A stretch of DNA of 22,243 bases from DATKSG01 sp035531775 (GCA_035531775.1 DATKSG010000064.1:1-22243); one strand, 5' to 3'; positions 1 through 8,331 are shown, counted from the first letter of the stretch. Numbers and translations are program-made. The notes: generated by a model from the sequence alone, not told the origin.

Positions 1-1481
1 CGGCTCCGGCTGCCAACGGTGCCGGAGACGTTCCCGGCACCACCGCCCTGTTGTCGCAGGGCCCCATGGGCACCTTCGATGAGCAAGGGGTGTACACGCC
101 CCGAGCCATCATCGAGGACGACCTGGCCGGCTCCTCGCTGGAGGATGCCATCGCCGCGACCATCGTCGAGTTCGACGACGGTGACATCGTCGAGGGCTCG
201 GTGGTGAAGATCGACCGCGACGAGGTCCTGCTCGACATCGGGTTCAAGTCCGAGGGTGTGATCCCCGCCCGGGAGCTCTCCATCCGCAACGACGTGGACC
301 CTGAGGAGATCGTGAGCCTCGGCGACCGCATCGAGGCGCTCGTCCTTCAGAAGGAGGACAAAGAAGGCCGCTTGGTGCTGTCGAAGAAGCGGGCCCAGTA
401 CGAGCGGGCATGGGGCACCATCGAGCGCATCAAGGACTCCGACGGCATGGTCAAGGGACCGGTCATCGAGGTGGTGAAGGGGGGCCTCATCGTGGACATC
501 GGGCTCCGCGGTTTCCTGCCCGCCTCGCTGGTCGAACTGCGGCGCGTGCGCGAGCTGCAGCCATACGTGGGACGCTCCATCGAGGCCAAGATCATCGAGC
601 TCGACCGCAACCGCAACAACGTCGTCCTGTCGCGCCGGGCCTGGCTCGAGGAGACCCAGAAGGAGCAACGCGGCGAGTTCCTGGTGAACCTGAAGCCCGG
701 CGAGCGCCGACGCGGCGTCGTATCCTCGGTCGTCAACTTCGGCGCTTTCGTGGACCTGGGCGGTATGGACGGCCTCATCCACGTGTCGGAGCTCTCGTGG
801 AAGCACGTGGACCATCCGTCGTCGGTGGTGACCGTGGGCGACGAGGTCGAGGTCGAGGTGCTCGACGTGGACCTCGACAAGGAGCGCATCAGTCTGTCGC
901 TCAAGGCCACCCAGACCGACCCCTGGCAGGAGTTCGCCAATACCCACCAGGTGGGGGAGCTGGTCTACGGGCGCATCACCAAGCTCGTGCCCTTCGGCTC
1001 CTTCGTCCAGGTGGGCGACGGCATCGAAGGACTCGTGCACATCTCGGAGATGGCCGGCCACCACGTCGACCTGCCCGAGCAGGTGGTGACGCCGGGCGAG
1101 GAGTTGTGGGTCAAGATCATCGACATCGACCTGCAGCGCCGCCGCATCAGCCTCTCCATCAAGCAGGCCGCCGAGGGTGGCGAGGTGTCCGAGGAGTACC
1201 GCGAAGCCTTCGGCGAGCACGCCTACGACGAGCACGGCAACTACATCGGCTACGACTACGCCGCTACCGAGTTCACCCCGGAGACCGAAGCGCAGGCCGC
1301 CTGGGCCGAGTACGTGGCTGAGCACGGCACCCCTCCCGAGGGAGCCGAGGGCGCCCCGTCCGCCTCCGCCACCGGGGATGGCCCCGTGGGCGAGGCAACA
1401 GCCGAGGCGGTGCCGGTGGCCGAGGCTGCGCCGGTGGCCGAGGCGGCCGTCGACCCGGCCCCGGCCGCCACCGACCAGTAG
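1..1481 (+). CDS. rpsA: 30S ribosomal protein S1, probably 5'-truncated by the window edge
   Basis: Ribosomal protein S1 binds mRNA on the 30S subunit and helps initiation. Four S1 (OB-fold) repeats are visible. Numbered from the TTG at 51, they lie at about 43-113 (DGDIVEGSVVK, DEVLLDIG), 131-197, 218-288 (FGAFVDLGGMDGLIHVSE) and 303-375 (FGSFVQVGDGIEGLVHISE). An acidic, Ala-rich tail follows, ending in a PVAEAA repeat. Four domains is the usual actinobacterial number. The frame stays open to base 3, with Ala/Pro/Gly-rich, GC3-rich codons. Neither the TTG at 51 nor the ATG at 66 has a convincing Shine-Dalgarno sequence, so the true start is probably upstream of the window. The stop at 1479-1481 is followed by a second in-frame TAG. 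The next gene converges, with only 4 bases between the stops. Confidence 0.95.
   Translation, partial: APAANGAGDVPGTTALLSQGPMGTFDEQGVYTPRAIIEDDLAGSSLEDAIAATIVEFDDGDIVEGSVVKIDRDEVLLDIGFKSEGVIPARELSIRNDVDPEEIVSLGDRIEALVLQKEDKEGRLVLSKKRAQYERAWGTIERIKDSDGMVKGPVIEVVKGGLIVDIGLRGFLPASLVELRRVRELQPYVGRSIEAKIIELDRNRNNVVLSRRAWLEETQKEQRGEFLVNLKPGERRRGVVSSVVNFGAFVDLGGMDGLIHVSELSWKHVDHPSSVVTVGDEVEVEVLDVDLDKERISLSLKATQTDPWQEFANTHQVGELVYGRITKLVPFGSFVQVGDGIEGLVHISEMAGHHVDLPEQVVTPGEELWVKIIDIDLQRRRISLSIKQAAEGGEVSEEYREAFGEHAYDEHGNYIGYDYAATEFTPETEAQAAWAEYVAEHGTPPEGAEGAPSASATGDGPVGEATAEAVPVAEAAPVAEAAVDPAPAATDQ
1412..1444. repeat. Short tandem repeat in the rpsA tail
   Basis: The 15-base string gccggtggccgaggc occurs at 1412-1426 and again at 1430-1444, a period of 18 bases. 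In the rpsA frame it encodes PVAEAA twice. It keeps the reading frame and lies in the low-complexity C-terminal tail, so slippage here could change tail length without disrupting the S1 domains. Confidence 0.8.
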
Positions 1482-1485
1482 TAGT

Positions 1486-2493
1486 TCAGGTCTCCGCCGG
1501 CGCTGCCGGCCGGGCCAGGGGGAAGTGACAGGCCACGTAATGCTGCACCCCGACGGGGCGAAGCTCGGGCTCCTCGACCGCGCACCGTTCTTCGGCACGG
1601 GGGCAGCGCGTGCGGAAGCGGCACCCTGATGGCGGGTCGGTCGGGGAGGGAAGTTCACCGCTCAGCGCCGGCGACCGGTGGCCCGAGGCCGGATCAACCT
1701 GCGGGATTGATGCCAGCAGCGCTTCGGAGTACGGATGCGCCGGCGACCGGTACAGGTCGTCGGGCGACGACACCTCGCAAAGCTTCCCCAGGTACATGAC
1801 CGCCACCCGGTCGCTCACGTTCTTCACCACGGCCAGGTCGTGAGCGATGAAGACCATGGTGAGCCCGTGCGAGCGCTTCAGGTCGTCGAGCAGGTTGAGG
1901 ATCTGGGCTTGCACCGACACGTCGAGCGACGACACCGGCTCGTCGCACACGAGCAGCTTGGGCTCGAGCATGAGGGCGCGGGCGATGCTGATGCGCTGGC
2001 ATTGCCCGCCGGAGAACTCCGTCGGCCGGCGTCGCCCGACGACACCAGGGTCGAGGCCCACGGCCTCGAGCATCTGCTCGGCCCGCTGCCGGCGCTCGGC
2101 TTTGCTGCCCACCCGCCACATGGCCAGCGGCTCCGCCACCGCCTCGAGGATGCGCCGTCGCGGGTTGAGCGACGAGATGGGGTCCTGGAACACCATCTGC
2201 ACCTTGGTGCGGGCCTGGCGCAGCGCCCGTCCCGACAACTCCGTCAGCTCGACCCCGTCGAAGCGGACCGAGCCGCTGTCGGGCGGCACCACCTGGGACA
2301 GCGCCCGCCCGGTGGTGGACTTGCCACACCCCGATTCGCCCACCAGCCCCAAGGTCTCGCCGGCCATGACGTCGAAGCTCACGTCGGAGACAGCCCGCAC
2401 GCGGTGCGGGCCGCGCCCGAATTCGACCACCAGGTGCTCGACGCGCAGCAGGGCGTCCTCTCCCCGCAAGGCGGCGGTGCCGCTGCCGGTCAT
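1486..2493 (-). CDS. Peptide-type ABC transporter ATPase (OppF/DppF-like)
   Basis: One of two cytoplasmic ATPases that power peptide or nickel-type ABC import. The product has 335 residues: Walker A GESGCGKST at 52-60, Q-loop at Q103 (VFQDP), signature FSGGQCQR from 160, Walker B LLVCDEP at 180-186 and H-loop H218. The C-terminal oligopeptide-transporter extension carries four cysteines (C291, C297, C304, C322), spaced as in relatives where this extension can hold an iron-sulfur cluster. The FSGGQCQRI signature is normal for OppF-type subunits. The ATG at 2491-2493 overlaps the upstream ATPase's stop by one base (TGATG), implying translational coupling. The frame stays open upstream through the preceding gene, but that part is a shadow. 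This is the last gene of the transporter operon and converges on rpsA. The substrate cannot be read from the sequence. Confidence 0.93.
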   Translation of the reverse strand: MTGSGTAALRGEDALLRVEHLVVEFGRGPHRVRAVSDVSFDVMAGETLGLVGESGCGKSTTGRALSQVVPPDSGSVRFDGVELTELSGRALRQARTKVQMVFQDPISSLNPRRRILEAVAEPLAMWRVGSKAERRQRAEQMLEAVGLDPGVVGRRRPTEFSGGQCQRISIARALMLEPKLLVCDEPVSSLDVSVQAQILNLLDDLKRSHGLTMVFIAHDLAVVKNVSDRVAVMYLGKLCEVSSPDDLYRSPAHPYSEALLASIPQVDPASGHRSPALSGELPSPTDPPSGCRFRTRCPRAEERCAVEEPELRPVGVQHYVACHFPLARPAAPAET

Positions 2494-3620
2494 CACGGCC
2501 GACGCTCCGGCGCTCCGGTGAAGGCCACGGCGGCCGGCACTCCGGCGGCCACGTTGCGGGCCAGGGCTTCCTCGCCTTCGGGCGAGCTCACCGGGTACCA
2601 GCAGGCGAAGCGGTGCCCGGGGCCGGCCGTGCGTAGGGGGGGGACCTGGGCTCGGCAGCGGTCCTGCACGTAAGGGCATCTCGGGGCGAAGCGACAGCCC
2701 GGCTCCACCGTCGACAGGTCCGGCGGACGCCCGGGGATGGCCCGCAGCCTGGTGTGGCTGGGGTCGGCCAACTGGGGGATCGAACGCATCAGGGCTTCGG
2801 TATACGGCATGCGGGTGTGGGCGAAGAGGTCGGCGGTGGCCGCCTGCTCCACGATGCGCCCGGCGTACATGACGGCGATCTCGTCGGTGCGGTCGGCCAC
2901 CACTCCGAGGTCGTGGGTCACGAGCACCAAGGCCATCGACCTCTGGAGCTGGGCGGCGGCCAACAGGTCGAGGATCTGGGCCTGCACCGTGACGTCGAGG
3001 CCGGTGGTGGGCTCGTCGGCCAGCAGCAACCGCGGGCCGCAGGCCAGTGCGATGGCGATCATGACCCGCTGGCGCATGCCCCCCGACAACTCGTGGGGAT
3101 AGCTGCGCATGCGCTCTTCGGGGGCGGCGATGCCGACCGAGGTGAGCAGGGCCAGTGCTGTCTGGTGTGCTTCGCTGCGGTCGAGTCCCAGGCGCTTGCG
3201 CAGGGATTCGGTCACCTGCCGCCCGACGCGCACCACCGGGTTGAGCGCTGTGCCCGGATCTTGAAAGATGATCGCCATCTCGGTGCCCCACAGGTGGCGC
3301 AGGACCGAAGGCGCCATGGCCGTGAGGTCGTGGCCGGAGAGGCACACCGTCCCCGAACGCTCCACGCCCGTCGTCGGTAGCAATCCCATGATCGACCGGG
3401 TGAGCACCGTCTTGCCCGAGCCCGACTCGCCCACGATGCCGAGCGCCCGCCCCCGGCCCACGGTGAAGGTCACGCCTTCCACGGCCCGCACCCACCCGGC
3501 CCCGGACCGGAAGCGGGTATGGAGGTCGGTGACCTCGAGCAGTGGGCCCTCGAGCGACTCGCTCGGGGGGAACTCCGGCCCGTGCGCCCGCCGGAAGCGT
3601 CGGGGGTCGAGGGGGCTCAC
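2493..3620 (-). CDS. Peptide-type ABC transporter ATPase (OppD/DppD-like)
   Basis: The second ATPase of the importer, 375 residues. Walker A is GESGSGKT at 64-71, Q-loop Q120 (IIFQDP), signature LSGGMRQR at 178-185, Walker B LLLADEP at 198-204 and H-loop H236. The C-terminal extension carries Cys309, Cys315, Cys322 and Cys340, a four-cysteine set like its partner's. LSGGMRQR is typical of the OppD/DppD side of the heterodimer, as FSGGQCQR is of OppF/DppF. I chose the GTG at 3618-3620: it overlaps the stop of the upstream permease by four bases (GTGA) and has a strong Shine-Dalgarno sequence, GGGAGGTGA, just upstream. About 25 residues precede the ATPase fold, and the tail after residue 345 is not conserved-looking. 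Confidence 0.93.
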   Translation of the reverse strand: MSPLDPRRFRRAHGPEFPPSESLEGPLLEVTDLHTRFRSGAGWVRAVEGVTFTVGRGRALGIVGESGSGKTVLTRSIMGLLPTTGVERSGTVCLSGHDLTAMAPSVLRHLWGTEMAIIFQDPGTALNPVVRVGRQVTESLRKRLGLDRSEAHQTALALLTSVGIAAPEERMRSYPHELSGGMRQRVMIAIALACGPRLLLADEPTTGLDVTVQAQILDLLAAAQLQRSMALVLVTHDLGVVADRTDEIAVMYAGRIVEQAATADLFAHTRMPYTEALMRSIPQLADPSHTRLRAIPGRPPDLSTVEPGCRFAPRCPYVQDRCRAQVPPLRTAGPGHRFACWYPVSSPEGEEALARNVAAGVPAAVAFTGAPERRP

Positions 3621-4447
3621 ACGTTCACCTCCCGCACGTCGTAGCGGCTGCGCAGGCGGTCGCCCATGAGGTTGAGGGCGGTCAGGAGCAGGAAGATGTA
3701 GAGCGACGGCCACAGGGCGATGAAGGGATTGGCCTGGAGGTTGCCGTTCTGCACCCCGCTGTTCACGATATTGCCCAGCGACGCCGTCGGCAGCGAGATG
3801 GACAGCCCCAGGAAAGCCAGCGATCCCTCGATGACGATGGCCACGGCCACGCCGATGAGAGCGAAGGACGCGGCCGCCGGGGCCACGTTGGGCAGCAGCT
3901 CGCGCAGCAGGATGCGCCTCGTGGTGGCGCCCATCGAACGGGCGGCCACCACGTAGTCGCGTTGGGCGCACGCCAGCGTCGTCGCCCGGATGACCCGGAA
4001 CAGCTGCGGGGCGGCCACCACGGCGAAGATGAGGGTCAGCTTCCAGAGGTTCCGTCCCCAGAACGCCTCCACCACCATGATGGCCAGCAGAGGCGGGAAG
4101 GCGAGCAGCACGAAGGAACCGGCATTGAGGACGGAGTCCGCCACCCCACCCCGGTAGCCGGCCACCAGGCCCATGGTGCCTCCCACCACCAGGCCCAAGG
4201 CGATGGAGGCGAACCCGATGACGAGCGACACCCGCGATCCGTACAGCACCCGGCTGAGCAGGTCGCGCCCCAGGTCGTCGGTGCCGAGCAGGTGGTGCAG
4301 CGACGGGCCCACGTTCACCGACGAGTAGTCCTGGAAGTTGGGCCCCTTGAGCGGCAGGGCTGAGGCCACCACGGCCAGCAACACCATGGCCCCCACCCAG
4401 GCGGCGCACACCCAGAAGACCATGCCCAGGCTCCGCCGCTCAGCCAC
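3617..4447 (-). CDS. Peptide-type ABC transporter permease (OppC/DppC-like)
   Basis: A 276-residue inner-membrane permease subunit. The N-terminal helix is at about 8-30. The family motif LLGTDDLGRDLLSRVLYGSR is at 53-72. The EAA-type cytoplasmic loop that contacts the ATPase is at about 163-188 (RDYVVAARSMGATTRRILLREL). Further helices are at about 73-97, 105-127, 137-157, 190-216 and 245-262. It begins with GTG at 4445-4447, preceded by a weak AGGGTG Shine-Dalgarno sequence, and overlaps the end of the upstream permease by 8 bases. It overlaps the downstream ATPase by 4 bases. It pairs with the OppB-like subunit to form the translocation pore. Confidence 0.93.
   Translation of the reverse strand: MAERRSLGMVFWVCAAWVGAMVLLAVVASALPLKGPNFQDYSSVNVGPSLHHLLGTDDLGRDLLSRVLYGSRVSLVIGFASIALGLVVGGTMGLVAGYRGGVADSVLNAGSFVLLAFPPLLAIMVVEAFWGRNLWKLTLIFAVVAAPQLFRVIRATTLACAQRDYVVAARSMGATTRRILLRELLPNVAPAAASFALIGVAVAIVIEGSLAFLGLSISLPTASLGNIVNSGVQNGNLQANPFIALWPSLYIFLLLTALNLMGDRLRSRYDVREVNV
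3625..3633 (-). promoter_or_regulatory. Strong ribosome binding site for the OppD-like ATPase
   Basis: The minus strand reads GGGAGGTGA. Its GGAGG core ends 7 bases before the GTG at 3620. It lies inside the last codons of the upstream permease gene and fixes the start of an ATPase whose frame is open much further upstream. Confidence 0.7.
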
Positions 4448-5384
4448 GGCGCACCCTGGGGTCGAGCATGGTCAAGAGGAAGTCGACGCCGAAGTTGACC
4501 ACCACATAGGCGATTGCCGCCACCAGCGCCATGCCCTGGACCATTAGGTAGTCCCGGGAGTAGATGGCGTTCACCAGTTGGAAGCCGATACCGGGCATCT
4601 GGAATAGCACTTCCACCACGAAGGCCCCGGTGAACAGCGAGCCGATGCTGATGCCGGCGCCGGCCAGCAACGAGAACGACGAGGGCCGTAGGGCATGGCG
4701 CAGCAGGATGTAGGAGGTGGACAGGCCCTTGGCCCGGGCCATGGTGACGAAGTCCTCCTGCAAGGTGCTGATGAGGTCGGCGCGCAACAGACGGAAGTAC
4801 ACCGCCACCGAACCGAGCGCCAGGGCGATGGAGGGCAGTGCCACCGACCTTGCGTTGGCCCCGAGGCCCTGTGACAGGCGGGTGAAGCCGGTGGCCGGGA
4901 AGAGATGGGTCTCCACGGCGAAGACCAGCACCAGCATCACGGAGATGACGAAGGTGGGCAGCGCCAGCATCCCGAAGGTGGAGGTGGTGGCCAGGCGGTC
5001 GAGGACGCGGTTGGGGCGCCGGGCGGCCACCAGGGCCAACGGCACCGACACGGCGATGGCCAGCACCTGCGACACCACGATGAGCTCGAGGTCGATGGGC
5101 ACGGCCACGCCGATGGCGTTGGTGACGGTTTGTTTGGTGAGAAAGGACCGTCCCAGGTTGCCGTGCACCACGTTGACCAGCCATGTCCAGTACTGCGCCG
5201 GCAGCGACTTGTCGAGACCCAGCTGGCGCAGTAGCTCGGCTCGCGCCCCGACGGTGTCGTTGGGGCCGAGGATGCTCAAGGTGGGGTCGCCCGGCAACAG
5301 GTGCACGAGCAGAAAGGCGAGGACCGAGATCACCGCCGAAATAGCCAGCAGCTGCCCCAGCCGTATGCCCACGTACCGTTTCAT
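4440..5384 (-). CDS. Peptide-type ABC transporter permease (OppB/DppB-like)
   Basis: A 314-residue permease with the normal length and layout for OppB/DppB: helix 1 at about 9-31 followed by LLPGDP, a periplasmic region with LGLDKSLPAQYWTWL, helices at about 100-121, 135-157, 180-200 and 240-262, and a last helix at about 285-306. The EAA loop is at 210-234 (EDFVTMARAKGLSTSYILLRHALRP). MPGIGFQLVNAIYSRDYLMVQG is the conserved C-terminal family stretch. The ATG at 5382-5384 lies 36 bases after the binding-protein stop. Its Shine-Dalgarno sequence is weak (GGTGAG), so translation may partly depend on the upstream gene. Confidence 0.93.
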   Translation of the reverse strand: MKRYVGIRLGQLLAISAVISVLAFLLVHLLPGDPTLSILGPNDTVGARAELLRQLGLDKSLPAQYWTWLVNVVHGNLGRSFLTKQTVTNAIGVAVPIDLELIVVSQVLAIAVSVPLALVAARRPNRVLDRLATTSTFGMLALPTFVISVMLVLVFAVETHLFPATGFTRLSQGLGANARSVALPSIALALGSVAVYFRLLRADLISTLQEDFVTMARAKGLSTSYILLRHALRPSSFSLLAGAGISIGSLFTGAFVVEVLFQMPGIGFQLVNAIYSRDYLMVQGMALVAAIAYVVVNFGVDFLLTMLDPRVRRG

Positions 5385-5420
5385 CGACGGCGACTCACCG
5401 GGCCCGGCGCGCTGTGGCCC

Positions 5421-7064
5421 TCACCCCTGCACCCAGATCTCGGTAGGAGTGAAAGACCCGCCCGTGAACGACAGCGCCCGGCTGCCGTCGGGCAGGGTTG
5501 GCGCCGCCAGGTTGCCGAGGCCGGCCCGGCCGGTGAACGACCAGGTGGCCGGCGACAACCACAAATAGGGGAGGTCGGCGGCCAAGCGGCGGTCCACGCT
5601 CTGGTACGCCTCGGCTCGGGTGGCATGGTCGGCCTGGGTGCGCCCCTTCTGCAGGGCGGCCTCGAGCTCCGGGTCGCGGTTTCGGGCGAAGTTGAGGGCG
5701 ATCTGTCCCGGTGCTGCGGCCGTGGTGCTGCTCCACCACACGTAGTTGAGGTCGGGATCGGGCGCCGAGAACTGCTCGTCGGTGTAGGCGACGAACGAGC
5801 CCAGGGCCATGTTGTCGATGTAGGTGACCTGCTCGGTCTCGCTGATGGTGACCTCGATGCCGGCTCGTCCCCACATGGACTGCACCGCTTGGACCACCTC
5901 CACCTGGCGCGGGTCGGTGATGGTGCCGAGGGCCACGCGCAGCGAGCCGCCGTGGGCCGGAGCCACCTGGGCCACCAACCGGCGCGCCGCCGCCAGGTCG
6001 TAGGCCGGGTAGCCGTTGTCGGGGGCTCGGTATGGCGATCCCACCGGGAAGGGGCTGGTGTCGGGTGATGCGATGCCGGCGCCGAAAAGACGGGTGATCT
6101 CTTCGGAATCGAGGGCGTGGGCCAGCGCTTGGCGCACGGCCAGATCATTGGTGGGAGCCACGGCGGTGTTCAGGATGATGAAGTCCATATCGTTGACACC
6201 GCCGGCCGGGCGCTGGTCACGCAGCTGGGTGAAACCGCTGTCGTGGCGCAATTGGACGATGGCCGTCGGGTCCCTGGTCACCATCAGGTCGATGGTGCCG
6301 GACCGCAGTGACGACAGGCGCGAGGCGTCCTGCACGATGGGCCGGTACGTCAAGGAGTCGAGATAGGGCAGGCCGGCGCGCCAGTAGCGGGGGTTGCGCC
6401 GCAGCGACAGATGGTCGTTGGGGACCCACGACACCAAGGAGAAGGGCCCGGTGCCCACCGGGTGGCTGGAGCCGTTGGGGCTCGACAGCTGCGACAGAGC
6501 GACCACGTAGCCGATCTGGGTGCTCAGGTAGTAGGGGAAGGCCACCAGAGGCTCGTCGCAGCCCACCTCGACCGTAAGGGGCCCGGTGGCGCGCACGGAG
6601 GTGACCGGGGCCACGGCCTGGCCCGTCAGTGGCGACTGGCGCAGCGCTTCGAGGTTGGCCACCACCACGTCAGCGGTGAGGGGCGACCCGTCGTGGAAGA
6701 CAACGCCCGGGCGCACGGTGATGGTCCAAGTGGACATGTCGGCGTTGGGCACCACCGCCGAGGCCAGGTACGGCCGGGCCGTGCCGTCGGCCGCCACCTT
6801 GGTCAAGGTGTCGAAGACGGCATTGGCGTAGCAGATCCCGGAATTGTCGAAGTGGCTGGACGCCGGCAGGAATCCGTCGATCTCGGAGTTCACCCCCACC
6901 GTGACGCTGCCGCCCGGTCGCGGACGGCCTCCGGCAGAGGTCATCGAGGCCGGGGAGGGGCCACAGGCACTGAGGGCCAGGGGTCCGAGGGTGACGGCGG
7001 CCGCTCCGAGCAGCCCGCGTTGTAGCAGGACGCGCCGGTCGTAGCGGTCCGGTCCATGGCCCAC
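5421..7064 (-). CDS. ABC transporter substrate-binding lipoprotein (SBP_bac_5 family), possible Tat export
   Basis: The extracellular solute receptor for the downstream permeases and ATPases; family 5 proteins bind peptides, nickel or related ligands. From the GTG at 7062-7064 the protein has 547 residues. The signal begins with paired arginines (DRRVLLQRG, RR at 10-11), then a hydrophobic stretch and a lipobox LSAC with Cys34, predicting lipidation and possibly Tat export. The family 5 fold follows, with GGSVTVGVNSEIDGFLP, the conserved WTITVRPGVVFHDGSPLTADVV and HPVGTGPFSLVSW. I chose GTG 7064 because GGAGGGGGA ends 6 bases upstream. The ATG at 7145 is in frame but would add 27 charged residues before the signal and lacks a good ribosome site. 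The ligand is unknown. Confidence 0.92.
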   Translation of the reverse strand: MGHGPDRYDRRVLLQRGLLGAAAVTLGPLALSACGPSPASMTSAGGRPRPGGSVTVGVNSEIDGFLPASSHFDNSGICYANAVFDTLTKVAADGTARPYLASAVVPNADMSTWTITVRPGVVFHDGSPLTADVVVANLEALRQSPLTGQAVAPVTSVRATGPLTVEVGCDEPLVAFPYYLSTQIGYVVALSQLSSPNGSSHPVGTGPFSLVSWVPNDHLSLRRNPRYWRAGLPYLDSLTYRPIVQDASRLSSLRSGTIDLMVTRDPTAIVQLRHDSGFTQLRDQRPAGGVNDMDFIILNTAVAPTNDLAVRQALAHALDSEEITRLFGAGIASPDTSPFPVGSPYRAPDNGYPAYDLAAARRLVAQVAPAHGGSLRVALGTITDPRQVEVVQAVQSMWGRAGIEVTISETEQVTYIDNMALGSFVAYTDEQFSAPDPDLNYVWWSSTTAAAPGQIALNFARNRDPELEAALQKGRTQADHATRAEAYQSVDRRLAADLPYLWLSPATWSFTGRAGLGNLAAPTLPDGSRALSFTGGSFTPTEIWVQG

Positions 7065-7212
7065 GTGGCGTCCCCCTCCATGGCGCGGGCCGTAGCGCTC
7101 CTGAGCCTCGACGGCGTCGGCCCTCCGGCGTCCTCGGTGGCCCATGGTAGACGGCGACCTCGCCGGATCGTGGGCATGGTGAGACCCTTGGCGTCGATGA
7201 TCGCGCCGTAGC
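7065..7212. other. Divergent intergenic region between the transporter operon and the glycosyltransferase genes
   Basis: About 148 bases that must contain the promoters for both directions. On the + strand a TAGCAT element sits just before the membrane glycosyltransferase start. On the - strand TACCAT at 7149-7144 is a candidate -10 for the transporter operon, which would give a leader of about 70 bases; no matching -35 is clear. I see no gene, inverted-repeat operator or riboswitch here. Confidence 0.4.
7071..7079 (-). promoter_or_regulatory. Ribosome binding site deciding the binding-protein start
   Basis: The minus strand reads GGAGGGGGA, ending 6 bases before the GTG at 7064. It supports this GTG over the in-frame ATG at 7145, and it places the RR-containing signal peptide close to the N-terminus, as expected for export. 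Confidence 0.65.
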
Positions 7213-7214
7213 AT
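7209..7214 (+). promoter_or_regulatory. Candidate -10 element (TAGCAT), leaderless start at 7222
   Basis: TAGCAT fits the actinobacterial TANNNT -10 pattern and ends 7 bases before the ATG at 7222, so transcription would begin at or next to the start codon. A TTGGCG at 7188-7193 is a possible -35, although the 15-base spacer is short. The element overlaps the alternative ATG at 7213, arguing against that start. Confidence 0.45.
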
Positions 7215-7221
7215 GCGCCGA

Positions 7222-8331
7222 ATGCCCGACCTCCGCTGGGCCATGCGCATGGCCGTGGTGCCGTGGTTGGTGGCGCGCGTCGTGGTCCTCGCCGCCTGGG
7301 CCGTCGCCCATGAGTTGGCGGCGCAAGGGCAGCTCTCGGCAGCGGGCGTGGCACGCGTGCACGCCGGGCTGCTCGGTTGGGACGCCGGGTGGTACGAGGC
7401 CATCGCCAGGCTGGGATACGGGGGGGCCGGCTACCAGTCGCTGCGCTTCTTCCCGTTGCTCCCCTTGGTGGCCCGGGCCATGGCGGTGGTGACGGGCCTG
7501 GGCCCGGGAACGGCGGTGGTGATGCTGGCCAACGTGTCGGCGCTGGCGGCGGCCGCCGTGGTGAGCGGCCTGGCCCGGTCCGAGACCGGTGACGATGCCC
7601 TGGCTCGGCGCGCCGCCTGGTTCTTGTGCTTGGCTCCGCCCGCCTTCACTTTCGTCATGGGCTACGCCGAGGCCAGCTTCGTGGCTCTGGCCGCCGGGGC
7701 CGTGTGGGCGTTGCGCCGCCGGCGCTGGTGGTGGGCGTCCGGCCTCGGGGCGGCGGCCGCGCTGACCCGCCCCATCGGCGTGCTGCTGGTGGCGGCGGCC
7801 GTCGTCGAGGCGGCACGGCAGTGGCGTCAATCCCCCGGCCGTGAGCGCTTGGCCCGCCTCGGTGCCGTCGGCGGCCCGGTGGCCGGGTGCGGAGCGTTTC
7901 TGGCCTGGGTGGGATGGCGCTACGGCGACTGGCTGGCTCCCCTGCGCATCCAGGAGGAGGGCGGGCTCCGGGGCAGGGTCACCGACCCGCTGCAGACCTT
8001 GGTCCACGACGGGCGCCTCCTCGTCACCGGCCATCACCTCGGCACTGCCTTGCACCTGCCGTCGGTGCTGGTAGCGGCGGCCCTGCTCGGCGTGGCTCTG
8101 GCCCGGTGGCCGGGCAGCTACGGGGCCTTTGCCGGCGCCGTTCTGGCCGTGGCCGTCACCGCCTCCAACCTCGACGGTTTCGAGCGCTACAGCCTGTCGG
8201 CCTTCCCTCTGGTGATGGCGGCGGCCGGGCTGGTCCGCTCGCCGCGCCTCGAACGGGTGGTGCTGTCCCTGGCCGGGGCCGCCTTGGCCCTGTCCGCCGT
8301 GTTGGCCTTCATCAACATCACCGTCCCGTGA
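7222..8331 (+). CDS. PIG-V/GPI-mannosyltransferase-2-like integral membrane glycosyltransferase (GT-C)
   Basis: About 369 residues, strongly hydrophobic, with roughly nine or ten predicted membrane helices. After the first helix comes a loop with WDAGWYEAIARLGYG and then FFPLLPLVAR. This Trp-Asp plus F-P-L-x-P arrangement is the signature I associate with bacterial homologues of the PIG-V mannosyltransferases; the Asp in that loop is the likely catalytic acid (inference). Such GT-C enzymes use polyprenyl-phosphate sugars and act on the outer face of the membrane. The start is uncertain: ATG 7213 or ATG 7222. I prefer 7222 because a TANNNT -10 element ends 7 bases before it and no Shine-Dalgarno sequence precedes either. 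The GT4 gene follows 79 bases downstream on the same strand. Acceptor and sugar are unknown. Confidence 0.8.
   Translation: MPDLRWAMRMAVVPWLVARVVVLAAWAVAHELAAQGQLSAAGVARVHAGLLGWDAGWYEAIARLGYGGAGYQSLRFFPLLPLVARAMAVVTGLGPGTAVVMLANVSALAAAAVVSGLARSETGDDALARRAAWFLCLAPPAFTFVMGYAEASFVALAAGAVWALRRRRWWWASGLGAAAALTRPIGVLLVAAAVVEAARQWRQSPGRERLARLGAVGGPVAGCGAFLAWVGWRYGDWLAPLRIQEEGGLRGRVTDPLQTLVHDGRLLVTGHHLGTALHLPSVLVAAALLGVALARWPGSYGAFAGAVLAVAVTASNLDGFERYSLSAFPLVMAAAGLVRSPRLERVVLSLAGAALALSAVLAFINITVP

Noticed and set aside
410..1321. A 303-codon + strand frame inside rpsA
   Set aside because: Out-of-frame shadow rich in Arg/Gly/His; the S1 domains in the other frame explain the DNA.
7143..7145. ATG at 7145 as start of the binding protein
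   Set aside because: It adds a charged stretch before the signal peptide, lacks a good ribosome site, and overlaps a candidate -10; GTG 7064 has GGAGGGGGA upstream.
6670..8055. A 461-codon minus-strand frame across the divergent promoter region
   Set aside because: It overlaps the PIG-V-like gene antisense and the binding-protein gene in another frame; the sequence is a Gly/Gln/His-rich shadow.
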